Of a DNA stretch of 17,373 nt, positions 1 to 7,270 are shown piece after piece. Position numbers and translations under genes: made by a program. The DNA lies in NCBI GenBank assembly GCA_913064995.1, contig CAJYBL010000013.1, positions 1 to 17,373 on the forward strand. Reading direction: 5' to 3'. How positions within the stretch are numbered: position 1 is the first letter of the stretch; each line of letters starts with the position of its first letter. The stretch comes from an uncultured Alphaproteobacteria bacterium (GTDB lineage: Bacteria; Pseudomonadota; Alphaproteobacteria; Puniceispirillales; Puniceispirillaceae). The notes under the pieces were generated by a model. It was not told the origin of the DNA and did not search any database. It worked only from the letters and a program-made list of their open reading frames with translations.

Positions 1-925
1 CGAAAATCACCACAAGCCGTCCAGCATGAAGCCGTTCGCTTCGCAGATTTTCGAAAGCCACATAAATGATTGAGGCGGCAATTAATGGTTCGACAAGATT
101 CGGCGAAACAACAATATGGCCGGTGCTGGCAAGCATGAGGGTTGTCGTATGTGCCAGCGTGAATAAAGTTACCTGGCCCAGAAGTGGGCGCCATCGTGCC
201 GCATAGAAAAACAGCCCCAATACAAATAGAATATGATCAAGACCCTTTGGCACGATATGAACAAACCCGATTTTGGCATAATCCAGCATGATCGTTAAAA
301 CCGGCTGGGCAGTGACGCCCTGTCTTTTGATCGACGCGCTGATCTCACCCGGCTCAAGATAGGCGGTATAGAGATTTTCCGGCTTTTCGGTTTGGTTTTG
401 CTGGCGAATAACCAATGGCCCAAGGGCGGCGTTCCAACCAAAGCGAACGCTGGCATCATTCGGGTTGAGCGGTGCGGAAATCTTTATTTTGCTGCTTCGG
501 GGCAAGGTAATCGCTGGATTATCTTCAACCTGAATGGAATCAAGCTGGAAAGATAGCGGTCGGTCATCGGCGATGCCGGTCAGGGCTTTTTCAAAATTGG
601 GCCATTGGTTGGTGAATTTTTGCGCTAACTGATTGGCGGCAAGGGCGCGAAGCGCATCATAATCTTTGCCTTGTGGCGCGTCATCGGTATCACGCACAAA
701 GCTGGCATCCAGACCGGCAAGAAATAATTCGGCATTCAGGTCAATCGTGATGAAAAGCTGGTCGTGCAAAGCCTTGTTATTTGCCGGTAGCGGCGCGCTG
801 GTCATTGACAGATCAGCAACAGCTGGCCGGATTTCATGGGCAATGGCCGACATGGCCAAAGGGCTGATCACAAACAAGCAAACCGCAAGAACCAACCGGT
901 ATGTTAGGGCTTTACAATTTTTCAT
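1..925 (-). CDS. HupE/UreJ-family membrane protein, partial (C-terminus beyond left edge)
   Basis: I translated this by hand on the minus strand: 308 codons from ATG at 925-923, still open at base 1. Residues 1-29 form a signal peptide with a basic start, a hydrophobic core (LVLAVCLFVI) and an AIA cleavage site, so the mature protein would start HEIRP. About 180 soluble periplasmic residues follow. The membrane region then begins with VHIVPKGLDHILFVLGLFF (residues 222-240), the His/Asp-rich signature helix of the HupE/UreJ family (H223, D230, H231), and continues with LAHTTTL (H259). The family is linked to nickel or cobalt uptake, and this long form has a periplasmic N-domain. The metal is not readable from sequence. 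It diverges from the DUF4198 gene across 62 bp, so the two probably share a regulatory region. Family assignment is strong; substrate is inference. Confidence 0.85.
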   Translation of the reverse strand, partial: MKNCKALTYRLVLAVCLFVISPLAMSAIAHEIRPAVADLSMTSAPLPANNKALHDQLFITIDLNAELFLAGLDASFVRDTDDAPQGKDYDALRALAANQLAQKFTNQWPNFEKALTGIADDRPLSFQLDSIQVEDNPAITLPRSSKIKISAPLNPNDASVRFGWNAALGPLVIRQQNQTEKPENLYTAYLEPGEISASIKRQGVTAQPVLTIMLDYAKIGFVHIVPKGLDHILFVLGLFFYAARWRPLLGQVTLFTLAHTTTLMLASTGHIVVSPNLVEPLIAASIIYVAFENLRSERLHAGRLVVIF

Positions 926-987
926 CAATGGTCTGAAGTCTTTGTGGGGCATAGCTTGCTTAACTTTGCGGTTTTTTTGAGGGTGTA

Positions 988-1905
988 ATGATTTTATCTG
1001 CTGCTGGGGCGGTCTTGATTGCGGCGGTGAAACGGGTTGTCAGAATAATCAGGCATCTGCCAAAATGGGCTACGGCAGTTTTTTGGCTCGTTTTTATCCT
1101 GCCTTTGCCATTACAGGCGCATGAATTTTGGATTGAACCATCTTCATTTCAGCCCGATCCAGATCAAAGCTTAACCGCAGATCTCTTAATTGGCACTGAC
1201 TTTTTAGGCGCATCGGCAATTTATGTTCCCGATCAGATTGAAAAATTTGCATTGCTGGGAACTGGTGCCAAATCGCAATCTGAACGATATGAAATTTCCG
1301 GCCGCTATGGTGATCGTCCGGCCGGAAAGTTGGCGTCCGGTTCGCCCGGGCTTCGTATCATTGTTCATCAGACGGCTCCCACTCGCCTGACGTATAGTGA
1401 TTCCAAAAAATTTGATGAATTTGCGCGCGAGAAAGGTTTTGATGATGCGCTTGTCCAGCATCAAGGCCGCGGCTTGCCACTTGGTAAAATTACTGAACGC
1501 TATCAGCGTTATGCCAAAAGCCTGATTGCCGTTGGTGGGCCTGAAAAAATGGGTGCCGGACAGGACCGGCATCTTGGTTTGGCAATCGAGCTTGTTGCCG
1601 AGGCCAATCCTTATCAATGGCCGCCGCTTCAATCCATGCCGGTGCGCCTTTATGCTGATGGTGTGCCGCTTGCCAATGCGCAGATCACCGTTTTTACGCG
1701 CCATAATCCGCGCCACGTGGAGAAGGCAAAATACCAAACCGACAAGGACGGGCGAAGCAATTTTGCGCTACTGGCAGGACGGGACTATCTTGTTGATAGC
1801 GTGATTTTGCGGCCAATGGATGGAGCGACTGAGTCGAGTGATGCCATGTGGGAGTCGATTTGGGCATCATTGACCTTTCAGGTGCCCGCAAACACAAAAA
1901 TGTGA
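988..1905 (+). CDS. DUF4198-family periplasmic protein (putative metal-transport accessory)
   Basis: A 305-aa protein with an N-terminal export signal: a basic stretch (KRVVRIIRHLPK), a hydrophobic segment (AVFWLVFILPLPLQ) and a cleavage site after A44, leaving a mature N-terminus of HEFWIEPSSF. This AHEFW start is typical of DUF4198 proteins, periplasmic beta-rich proteins related to components of Co/Ni uptake systems. The later part (PVRLYADGVPLANAQITVF, around residues 217-235) resembles the family's second beta domain. The start at 988 has a GAGGG Shine-Dalgarno at 979-983, with short spacing. A GTG at 1027 would give a more usual 31-aa signal and cannot be excluded. The gene diverges from the HupE/UreJ gene, and the pairing supports a joint metal role. 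The next gene on this strand starts 48 bp downstream. The substrate metal is unknown. Confidence 0.8.
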   Translation: MILSAAGAVLIAAVKRVVRIIRHLPKWATAVFWLVFILPLPLQAHEFWIEPSSFQPDPDQSLTADLLIGTDFLGASAIYVPDQIEKFALLGTGAKSQSERYEISGRYGDRPAGKLASGSPGLRIIVHQTAPTRLTYSDSKKFDEFAREKGFDDALVQHQGRGLPLGKITERYQRYAKSLIAVGGPEKMGAGQDRHLGLAIELVAEANPYQWPPLQSMPVRLYADGVPLANAQITVFTRHNPRHVEKAKYQTDKDGRSNFALLAGRDYLVDSVILRPMDGATESSDAMWESIWASLTFQVPANTKM

Positions 1906-1927
1906 CCGAGCCCAAAAATGTGACTGA
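1895..1927 (+). repeat. Tandem 15-bp direct repeat, period 18, at a gene junction
   Basis: CAAAAATGTGACCGA (1895-1909) is followed by CAAAAATGTGACTGA (1913-1927), with one mismatch and a period of exactly 18 bp. The first copy carries the TGA stop of the DUF4198 gene. In the frame of the downstream amidase the repeat reads as two KNVTE copies, but it lies before the likely amidase start. It looks like a small local duplication. Confidence 0.7.
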
Positions 1928-1952
1928 AACTGAAAAGAGTGAGATAAAACCC

Positions 1953-3218
1953 ATGACCCAGACCCATCCGATGATTGGCCGCAATCTGCGCATTGACTCA
2001 GACCGTCTATGGCAAAGCCTGATGGACATGGCAAAAATTGGCCCGGGCGTGGCTGGCGGTAATAACCGGCAGGCGCTAACCGATGATGATTCGACCGCGC
2101 GTCATTTGTTTCAATCATGGTGCGAGGCTGAAGGCTTGACGCTTCATATCGATAAAATGGGTAATATGTTTGCCCGCCGCGATGGAACTGATGCCAGCTT
2201 GCCACCAGTTATGGTTGGCAGTCATCTTGATACGCAGCCAACAGGTGGAAAATATGATGGGCCGCTTGGCGTTTTGGCGGCATTGGAAATCATCCGCAGC
2301 ATGAATGAGGCTGGATTGCAAACACGGCATCCTATCGAAATTGTGAATTGGACAAATGAAGAGGGCTGCCGGTTCACCCCTCCGATGATGTCATCAGGTG
2401 TATTTGCCGGTGTGCATAGTCTTGATTGGGCTTATAGTCGGACAGATTCAACGGGGTTGCGCTTCGGTGATGAGCTTAAGCGTATTGGCTGGGTTGGCGA
2501 TGCAGATGTTGGTGGCAGGCCGGTCGCTGCCTTTTTTGAGCTTCATATCGAACAGGGACCAATCCTTGAAGATGCCGGCATTGATATTGGTGTTGTCACG
2601 CACGGTCAGGGGCTGAATTGGATACGCGTTACCCTTAACGGAAAGGAAGCGCATACCGGATCAACGCCAATGTCATCACGGGTAAATGCCGGGCTTGGCA
2701 TGGCTCAGATTACCATGCTTGTCCATGAAATTGCGCTATCACATGCCCCACATGCCGTTGGTGCAGTTGGACATTGTGAAGTCTTCCCAAACTCAACTAA
2801 TATCATTCCAGGCAAAGCGGTTTTTACAATAGATTTTCGCAGCCCAAACCCTGCGGTGATTGCCGCCATGGACAAGGAGCTTCGAAGTGGTGCTGATAAG
2901 ATTGCTGAAACGCTTGGCCTGGATATTTCTTTTGAGCAGGCTGGTGCACTTGACCCTGTGGAGTTTGATCCCTCTTGTGTGCGCAATGTTCGCGAGGCAG
3001 CAACTGGGCTTGGCTATTCGCACATGAACCTTGTGTCTGGGGCCGGGCATGATGCTTTTTGGATGAGCAAGGTGGCTCCAACTGCAATGGTCATGTGCCC
3101 TTGTGTTGATGGTTTGTCTCATAATGAAGCTGAAGAAATTAGCCAAGAATGGGCAGCGGCAAGCACGAATGTGTTATTCCATGCGGTTGTTGAGACCGCC
3201 GGTCTTATTGACGAATGA
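1953..3218 (+). CDS. Zn-dependent hydantoinase/carbamoylase family amidase (M20-like)
   Basis: A 421-aa protein, the usual size for N-carbamoyl-L-amino-acid hydrolase, beta-ureidopropionase and allantoate amidohydrolase. Binuclear-metal motifs appear in order: GSHLDT (H91, D93), GGKYDGPLGVLAALE (D102), NWTNEEGCRF (E136/E137), ELHIEQGP (H198), EAHTGSTP (H234), SGAGHDA (H366) and GLSHNEAE (H390). It probably hydrolyses an N-carbamoyl or ureido compound to an amine, CO2 and ammonia in the cytosol. The exact substrate cannot be set from sequence. The frame is open from 1848, but that start lies inside the upstream gene and adds 35 residues of low-complexity repeat. ATG 1953 follows an AAGAGTGAG purine stretch and begins a normal family N-terminus. 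No dihydropyrimidinase or hydantoinase is adjacent. A family oxidoreductase follows 71 bp downstream on the same strand. Confidence 0.88.
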   Translation: MTQTHPMIGRNLRIDSDRLWQSLMDMAKIGPGVAGGNNRQALTDDDSTARHLFQSWCEAEGLTLHIDKMGNMFARRDGTDASLPPVMVGSHLDTQPTGGKYDGPLGVLAALEIIRSMNEAGLQTRHPIEIVNWTNEEGCRFTPPMMSSGVFAGVHSLDWAYSRTDSTGLRFGDELKRIGWVGDADVGGRPVAAFFELHIEQGPILEDAGIDIGVVTHGQGLNWIRVTLNGKEAHTGSTPMSSRVNAGLGMAQITMLVHEIALSHAPHAVGAVGHCEVFPNSTNIIPGKAVFTIDFRSPNPAVIAAMDKELRSGADKIAETLGLDISFEQAGALDPVEFDPSCVRNVREAATGLGYSHMNLVSGAGHDAFWMSKVAPTAMVMCPCVDGLSHNEAEEISQEWAAASTNVLFHAVVETAGLIDE

Positions 3219-3289
3219 CCCGTTGATGAATGATTGGCAGCATATTAGGAGTTCGAGCTAAATAGCCGTATTCTAATGGGGGCAGAAAC

Positions 3290-4207
3290 ATGACTGATCA
3301 GGCGCGTAACGGAACTGTCGTTGGGGTCATTGGCCTTGGTAATGCTGGCTATGCGGTTGCATCGGCATTCGCTAAATTGTCACCCGTGCATGGGTATGAT
3401 CTTAATGGTGATAAACGCATGTCTGCTTCACAAGGGGGCATTATTACGCATGACCAGTTTGACGCTTTTATGGCGGCGATTGATGTTGCAATCCTGTCAT
3501 TGCCACATCCTGACATTTCGCTGGCGGTGACAGGCCAGCTGCTTGATCTTCAAAGTCGGCCAAAGCTAATAATCGATACAAGTACTGTGACGCCGCAAAC
3601 AGCAATTGATTGCGCCAGCCTTGCCTCCCCATATGGGGTAGGGTTTGTGGATGCTGCGATTGCCGGTGGTGTCGCCAGCATGGCCAATGGCCAGATGACC
3701 TTTTTTATGGGTGGTGATGATGCGTCTAAGGCAATGGCAAAAACAGTTTTGAAACCGGTTGCAGCGGGTATTTATGACCTCGGCAAAACCGGAGCTGGCA
3801 TGGGTATCAAGGTGGTAAATAACGCAGTGATGCACGCCCTTATGGTGGTTTTGATTGAAGCGTTTTCTATGTCTAAAAAGCTAGGTGTGCCTAATGATAC
3901 TTTTATTTCGATCCTGAACCGTAAGGAAGGCATGTTGCGGCCTCTTATACACCGGGTTCAAGAACGCATGAATAAAGGTGATTTTGACGGCGGCATGTCC
4001 GTAACAAATGCCCGAAAAGACTCTTGCCTTGCCCTTGAAACTGCCCAACAATTGAGCGTACCGCTTTTTGCCATTTCAGCATCGCACGTGCCCTATGAAA
4101 TTGCTGAGGCAAACGGCCTTGGCGCTTCTGATTATGCTGCCCTGTCAACTTTGTGGGAAGATTGGGTGAAAATCATTTTCAAAGAAACTGCTGATACTAG
4201 TGCTTAA
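3290..4207 (+). CDS. NAD(P)-dependent oxidoreductase, 3-hydroxyisobutyrate dehydrogenase family
   Basis: A 305-aa cytosolic enzyme. The Rossmann fold starts at VGVIGLGNAG (residues 11-20, GxGxxG form), followed by an acidic D37 after the second strand. The substrate-binding motif DAAIAGGVASMANGQ (121-135) and the catalytic-lysine motif GAGMGIKVVNNA (168-179, K174 and N178) are in place, and the C-terminal helical domain carries NARKDSCLA, the usual family lysine-aspartate site. The family reduces or oxidises beta-hydroxy acids (3-hydroxyisobutyrate, tartronate semialdehyde, glyoxylate and others), and the specificity is not readable here. The N-terminus diverges somewhat from true 3-hydroxyisobutyrate dehydrogenases. 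ATG 3290 follows GGGGGC at 3278-3283. It sits after the amidase on the same strand and converges on the acyl-CoA dehydrogenase with only 5 bp between the two stop codons. Confidence 0.85.
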   Translation: MTDQARNGTVVGVIGLGNAGYAVASAFAKLSPVHGYDLNGDKRMSASQGGIITHDQFDAFMAAIDVAILSLPHPDISLAVTGQLLDLQSRPKLIIDTSTVTPQTAIDCASLASPYGVGFVDAAIAGGVASMANGQMTFFMGGDDASKAMAKTVLKPVAAGIYDLGKTGAGMGIKVVNNAVMHALMVVLIEAFSMSKKLGVPNDTFISILNRKEGMLRPLIHRVQERMNKGDFDGGMSVTNARKDSCLALETAQQLSVPLFAISASHVPYEIAEANGLGASDYAALSTLWEDWVKIIFKETADTSA

Positions 4208-4212
4208 ATATC

Positions 4213-6003
4213 CTAAAGCCAGTCGGGTTGCATTGCTAATGCTGAATTATCGCCATCCGTGATGGTGCAGGCGAGACTTGAAATCTTAGGCAAATGATGT
4301 GTTATATAAATTTGCATGGTGGTCAGTTTTATTTTCATAAAATCATCATTGCTGATTGCGCCGGTTTCACCTTTTGCCAACGCATCGGCTGCTGCTGCAC
4401 CGGATCGCGTCATCAACCAGCCACCGCATAGTGTTCCAAGAAGCATCAAATAATTGCTGCCACTTGCCGCTGGACGTCGGGGTGTGTTTGCTCCACCAAG
4501 GATATGCGCAGCGACTTTTCGTGCGGTGTTGTTCGCCTCGATGATGCTCTTGGATGCCTTAACAATCTCTGTATTATGATGATTGGCAAGGGTAGCCATT
4601 TCGTTGTCAATATCATCCAGTAAGCTGTTTACTGCAGCGCCATTATCACGAATTGTTTTCCTGAAAACTAGATCATTCGCCTGAATCGCAGTCGTGCCTT
4701 CATAGATAGGTAGAATGCGGGCATCCCGATAATGCTGGGCAGCCCCAGTTTCTTCAATAAAGCCCATACCGCCATGAATTTGCACTGCATCCGAGGTGAT
4801 GTCTAGTGACCTTTCAGTCATCCAGCCCTTGATAATCGGGATCAGCAATCCGACGCGGGCTTCATGCGTATCTTTTTCATCGGCATCGGCATGCCGCGCT
4901 TTATCCATCGCAGCAGCCCCAACCATCATGAGGGCTCGCATCGCTTCAATCTCGGCCTTCATACCGCCAAGAAGCCTCAACACATCAGGATGATTGACAA
5001 TAGCATCGCCCTTTTTGCCGTCGAGCGGCACGCCCTGAACGCGGTCCTTTGCATAACCCCGTGCTTGCTGATAGGCGCGCTCGGAAATTGCCAGCCCCTG
5101 TAATCCAACGGCAATACGCGCATGGTTCATCATGGCAAACATGATGTCGATGCCATGGTTTTCTGCACCAACAAGATAGCCAACGGCTCCGCCTGCTTCA
5201 CCATATTGCATGACCGCGGTGGGTGAACCTTTAATCCCCAACTTTTTCTCGATGGATAGGCATCGCAGGTCGTTTGGTTTGGTATAGTCACCCGCATCAT
5301 CAGGTAAAAATTTTGGCACAATAAATACAGAAATGCCCTTCATGCCTTCGGGGGCATTTGGGGTTCGAGCAAGCACAAGATGGACAATATTCTCAGCCAT
5401 ATCATGTTCACCATAGGTGATGTATATTTTCTGACCGGTGATCAGAAAATGGTCACCATTTGGAACGGCACGACTTTTTATGCCTGCAAGGTCGGTGCCG
5501 GCTTGAGGCTCGGTTAAGTTCATTGTGCCAGTCCATCGGCCTTCCACCATCGGTGGGATATAGGTCTGTTGTAGTTCTGGGCTGGCTGATTTCTGTAAAG
5601 CGTAAATTTGTCCTTGCGTGAGAAGATGACACAAGGCAAAGGCCATGTTAGCTGATTGCCATAATTCATTCACTGCGGTGGTGAGTGTCATTGGCAGATT
5701 TTGTCCGCCAAATCTTTCGTCAGCTTCCATCGCTGTCCAGCCGCCTTCACCCATTGCAGCATAGGCATCACTAAACCCGTCAGGAGTTTTAACATTGCCA
5801 TCTTCAAGGCGCTTTGCACCTGCCATATCCGCGCTGTGGTTAAGTGGTGCAATGACATTTCCAGCAAGCTTGCCAGCTTCTTCCAGCACAGCGTCGGCCA
5901 GTTCTTGGTTTACATCATCATTGCCGATATCTGCCATTAGCAAATCGAAACCGATAACTCGGTCCAACAGGAACTGATAATCCTCAAGTGGCGCTTTATA
6001 CAT
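4213..6003 (-). CDS. Acyl-CoA dehydrogenase, ~600-aa FadE-like type with extended C-terminal domain
   Basis: A 596-aa FAD flavoprotein performing the first step of beta-oxidation, acyl-CoA to trans-2-enoyl-CoA. It starts MYKAPLEDYQFLLDRV, the typical short N-terminal cap of this subfamily. FAD/substrate motifs MNLTEPQAGTDL (161-172) and GQKIYITYGEHD (190-201) are present. The catalytic glutamate is E435 in LPIYEGTTAIQ, preceded by QIHGGMGFIEETG. About 150 further residues make the extra C-terminal domain of this class. The frame is open 25 codons further upstream (to 6078), but that would overlap the thiolase gene. ATG at 6003 has GGAG about 9 nt upstream. It is the last gene of the operon, 58 bp after the thiolase stop. 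Chain-length preference is unknown. Confidence 0.92.
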   Translation of the reverse strand: MYKAPLEDYQFLLDRVIGFDLLMADIGNDDVNQELADAVLEEAGKLAGNVIAPLNHSADMAGAKRLEDGNVKTPDGFSDAYAAMGEGGWTAMEADERFGGQNLPMTLTTAVNELWQSANMAFALCHLLTQGQIYALQKSASPELQQTYIPPMVEGRWTGTMNLTEPQAGTDLAGIKSRAVPNGDHFLITGQKIYITYGEHDMAENIVHLVLARTPNAPEGMKGISVFIVPKFLPDDAGDYTKPNDLRCLSIEKKLGIKGSPTAVMQYGEAGGAVGYLVGAENHGIDIMFAMMNHARIAVGLQGLAISERAYQQARGYAKDRVQGVPLDGKKGDAIVNHPDVLRLLGGMKAEIEAMRALMMVGAAAMDKARHADADEKDTHEARVGLLIPIIKGWMTERSLDITSDAVQIHGGMGFIEETGAAQHYRDARILPIYEGTTAIQANDLVFRKTIRDNGAAVNSLLDDIDNEMATLANHHNTEIVKASKSIIEANNTARKVAAHILGGANTPRRPAASGSNYLMLLGTLCGGWLMTRSGAAAADALAKGETGAISNDDFMKIKLTTMQIYITHHLPKISSLACTITDGDNSALAMQPDWL

Positions 6004-6061
6004 AATGGAGGCTCCGATTTGCATCACGGTAAGTGAGATAAAAAAAGAAAAACCCTTTAGA

Positions 6062-7243
6062 TCATGGCTTTGCGTCAATAATTACACTAATGCCTTGGCC
6101 GCCGCCAATGCACATTGTCGCCATACCATAACGGCCATTGATACGGTGTAATTCATGGATCAGTTTGGTCATTATAATTGCGCCGGTGGCGCCAACTGGA
6201 TGGCCAAGTGCAATGGCGCCACCGTTGGGGTTTACGCGCGCTGCATCAAGATTTAACTGACGTGATACGGCGCAAGCTTGGGCAGCAAAGGCTTCGTTAC
6301 TCTCAACGAGATCAAGGTCATCAACGCTTAAACCAGCTCGCTCTAATGCCATTTTGCTGGCGGGCACTGGCCCCATGCCCATGATGCGCGGCGGCACCCC
6401 GCCAAACCCATAGGCGACAATGCGTGCTAAAGGATTTACTTTATGTGTTCCTACCGCAGCCGCATTCGCTAGCACGAGGGAAGCTGTGCCATCATTGATT
6501 CCAGATGAATTGCCTGCAGTAACTAACCCATCTTTGGCAAATGCAGCCCGCAAACCTGCGAGGCTTTCAGCCGTGCTTTCAGCGCGGATAAATTCATCAT
6601 GATCAAACGTAACTGTCTTGCGTCGCTTGGTCAGGTCCACCGGAGTAATCTGGTTTTTGAAATATCCAGCCTTACTGGCATGGGCGGCGCGGGCCTGTGA
6701 CTGCGCTGAGAACTGATCCATATCCTCGCGGCTGATACCATAGTCTGCGGCAACATTTTCAGCAGTGATTCCCATATGCCCAATTCCAAACGGATCATGC
6801 AAGGCACCTGTCATCATATCAATAACAGTGGAGTCACCCATACGAGCGCCCCAGCGTTGTGCCGGTAGGATATAAGGACCACGACTCATCACCTCAACGC
6901 CGCCTGCCAGTCCCGTGTCGCAATCGCCAAGTTTAATGAGTTGAGTTGCGCTGACAATTGCTTGAAGGCCGCTTCCGCATAGCCGGTTAACCTGAAAGGC
7001 TGGTGATGCCTCGGGCAGACCAGCCCCAATAGAAATACAGCGCGGAGAGTACATGTCTCGCGGTTCGGTGTGAATCACATGGCCATAAGTCGCATGCTGG
7101 ATCGCATCTGCAGGCAGGCCAGATTTTTCAATCGCGTCCTTTGCAACGGGGATGGCGAGATCGATTGGCGTGGTGTCTTTCAAACTGCCACCATAGCTGC
7201 CAATGGCTGACCTTTGTGCCGCTAAAATGAAAATTTCAGTCAT
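6062..7243 (-). CDS. Thiolase (acetyl-CoA C-acyltransferase)
   Basis: A 393-aa thiolase, full family length, cleaving 3-ketoacyl-CoA with CoA (or condensing acetyl-CoA units). The nucleophile is C89 in NRLCGSGLQA, the oxyanion/acid motif is NEAFA (N316), the general base is H348 in GGAIALGHPVGATGA, and the second cysteine is C378 in CIGGGQG. ATG 7243 has AGGGA 8 nt upstream. It is the middle gene of the operon, 27 bp after the bifunctional enzyme and 58 bp before the acyl-CoA dehydrogenase, which argues for a degradative role. Sequence alone does not separate a broad FadA-type from a BktB/acetoacetyl-CoA type, so no symbol is given. Confidence 0.93.
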   Translation of the reverse strand: MTEIFILAAQRSAIGSYGGSLKDTTPIDLAIPVAKDAIEKSGLPADAIQHATYGHVIHTEPRDMYSPRCISIGAGLPEASPAFQVNRLCGSGLQAIVSATQLIKLGDCDTGLAGGVEVMSRGPYILPAQRWGARMGDSTVIDMMTGALHDPFGIGHMGITAENVAADYGISREDMDQFSAQSQARAAHASKAGYFKNQITPVDLTKRRKTVTFDHDEFIRAESTAESLAGLRAAFAKDGLVTAGNSSGINDGTASLVLANAAAVGTHKVNPLARIVAYGFGGVPPRIMGMGPVPASKMALERAGLSVDDLDLVESNEAFAAQACAVSRQLNLDAARVNPNGGAIALGHPVGATGAIIMTKLIHELHRINGRYGMATMCIGGGQGISVIIDAKP

Positions 7244-7270
7244 GGTGATTCCCTAATCTAGCCGTATAAT

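Noticed and set aside
666..980. 104-aa plus-strand open frame with a hydrophobic C-terminal part
   Set aside because: It is antisense to the well-supported HupE/UreJ gene and runs through the divergent gap; no family resemblance.
1204..1737. 177-aa minus-strand open frame inside the DUF4198 gene
   Set aside because: Rich in Arg/Lys/His/Ile without domain pattern; fully antisense to a supported gene.
6004..6078. 25-residue N-terminal extension of the acyl-CoA dehydrogenase with a hydrophobic stretch
   Set aside because: It would overlap the thiolase end, has no family counterpart, and ATG 6003 has a good ribosome site.
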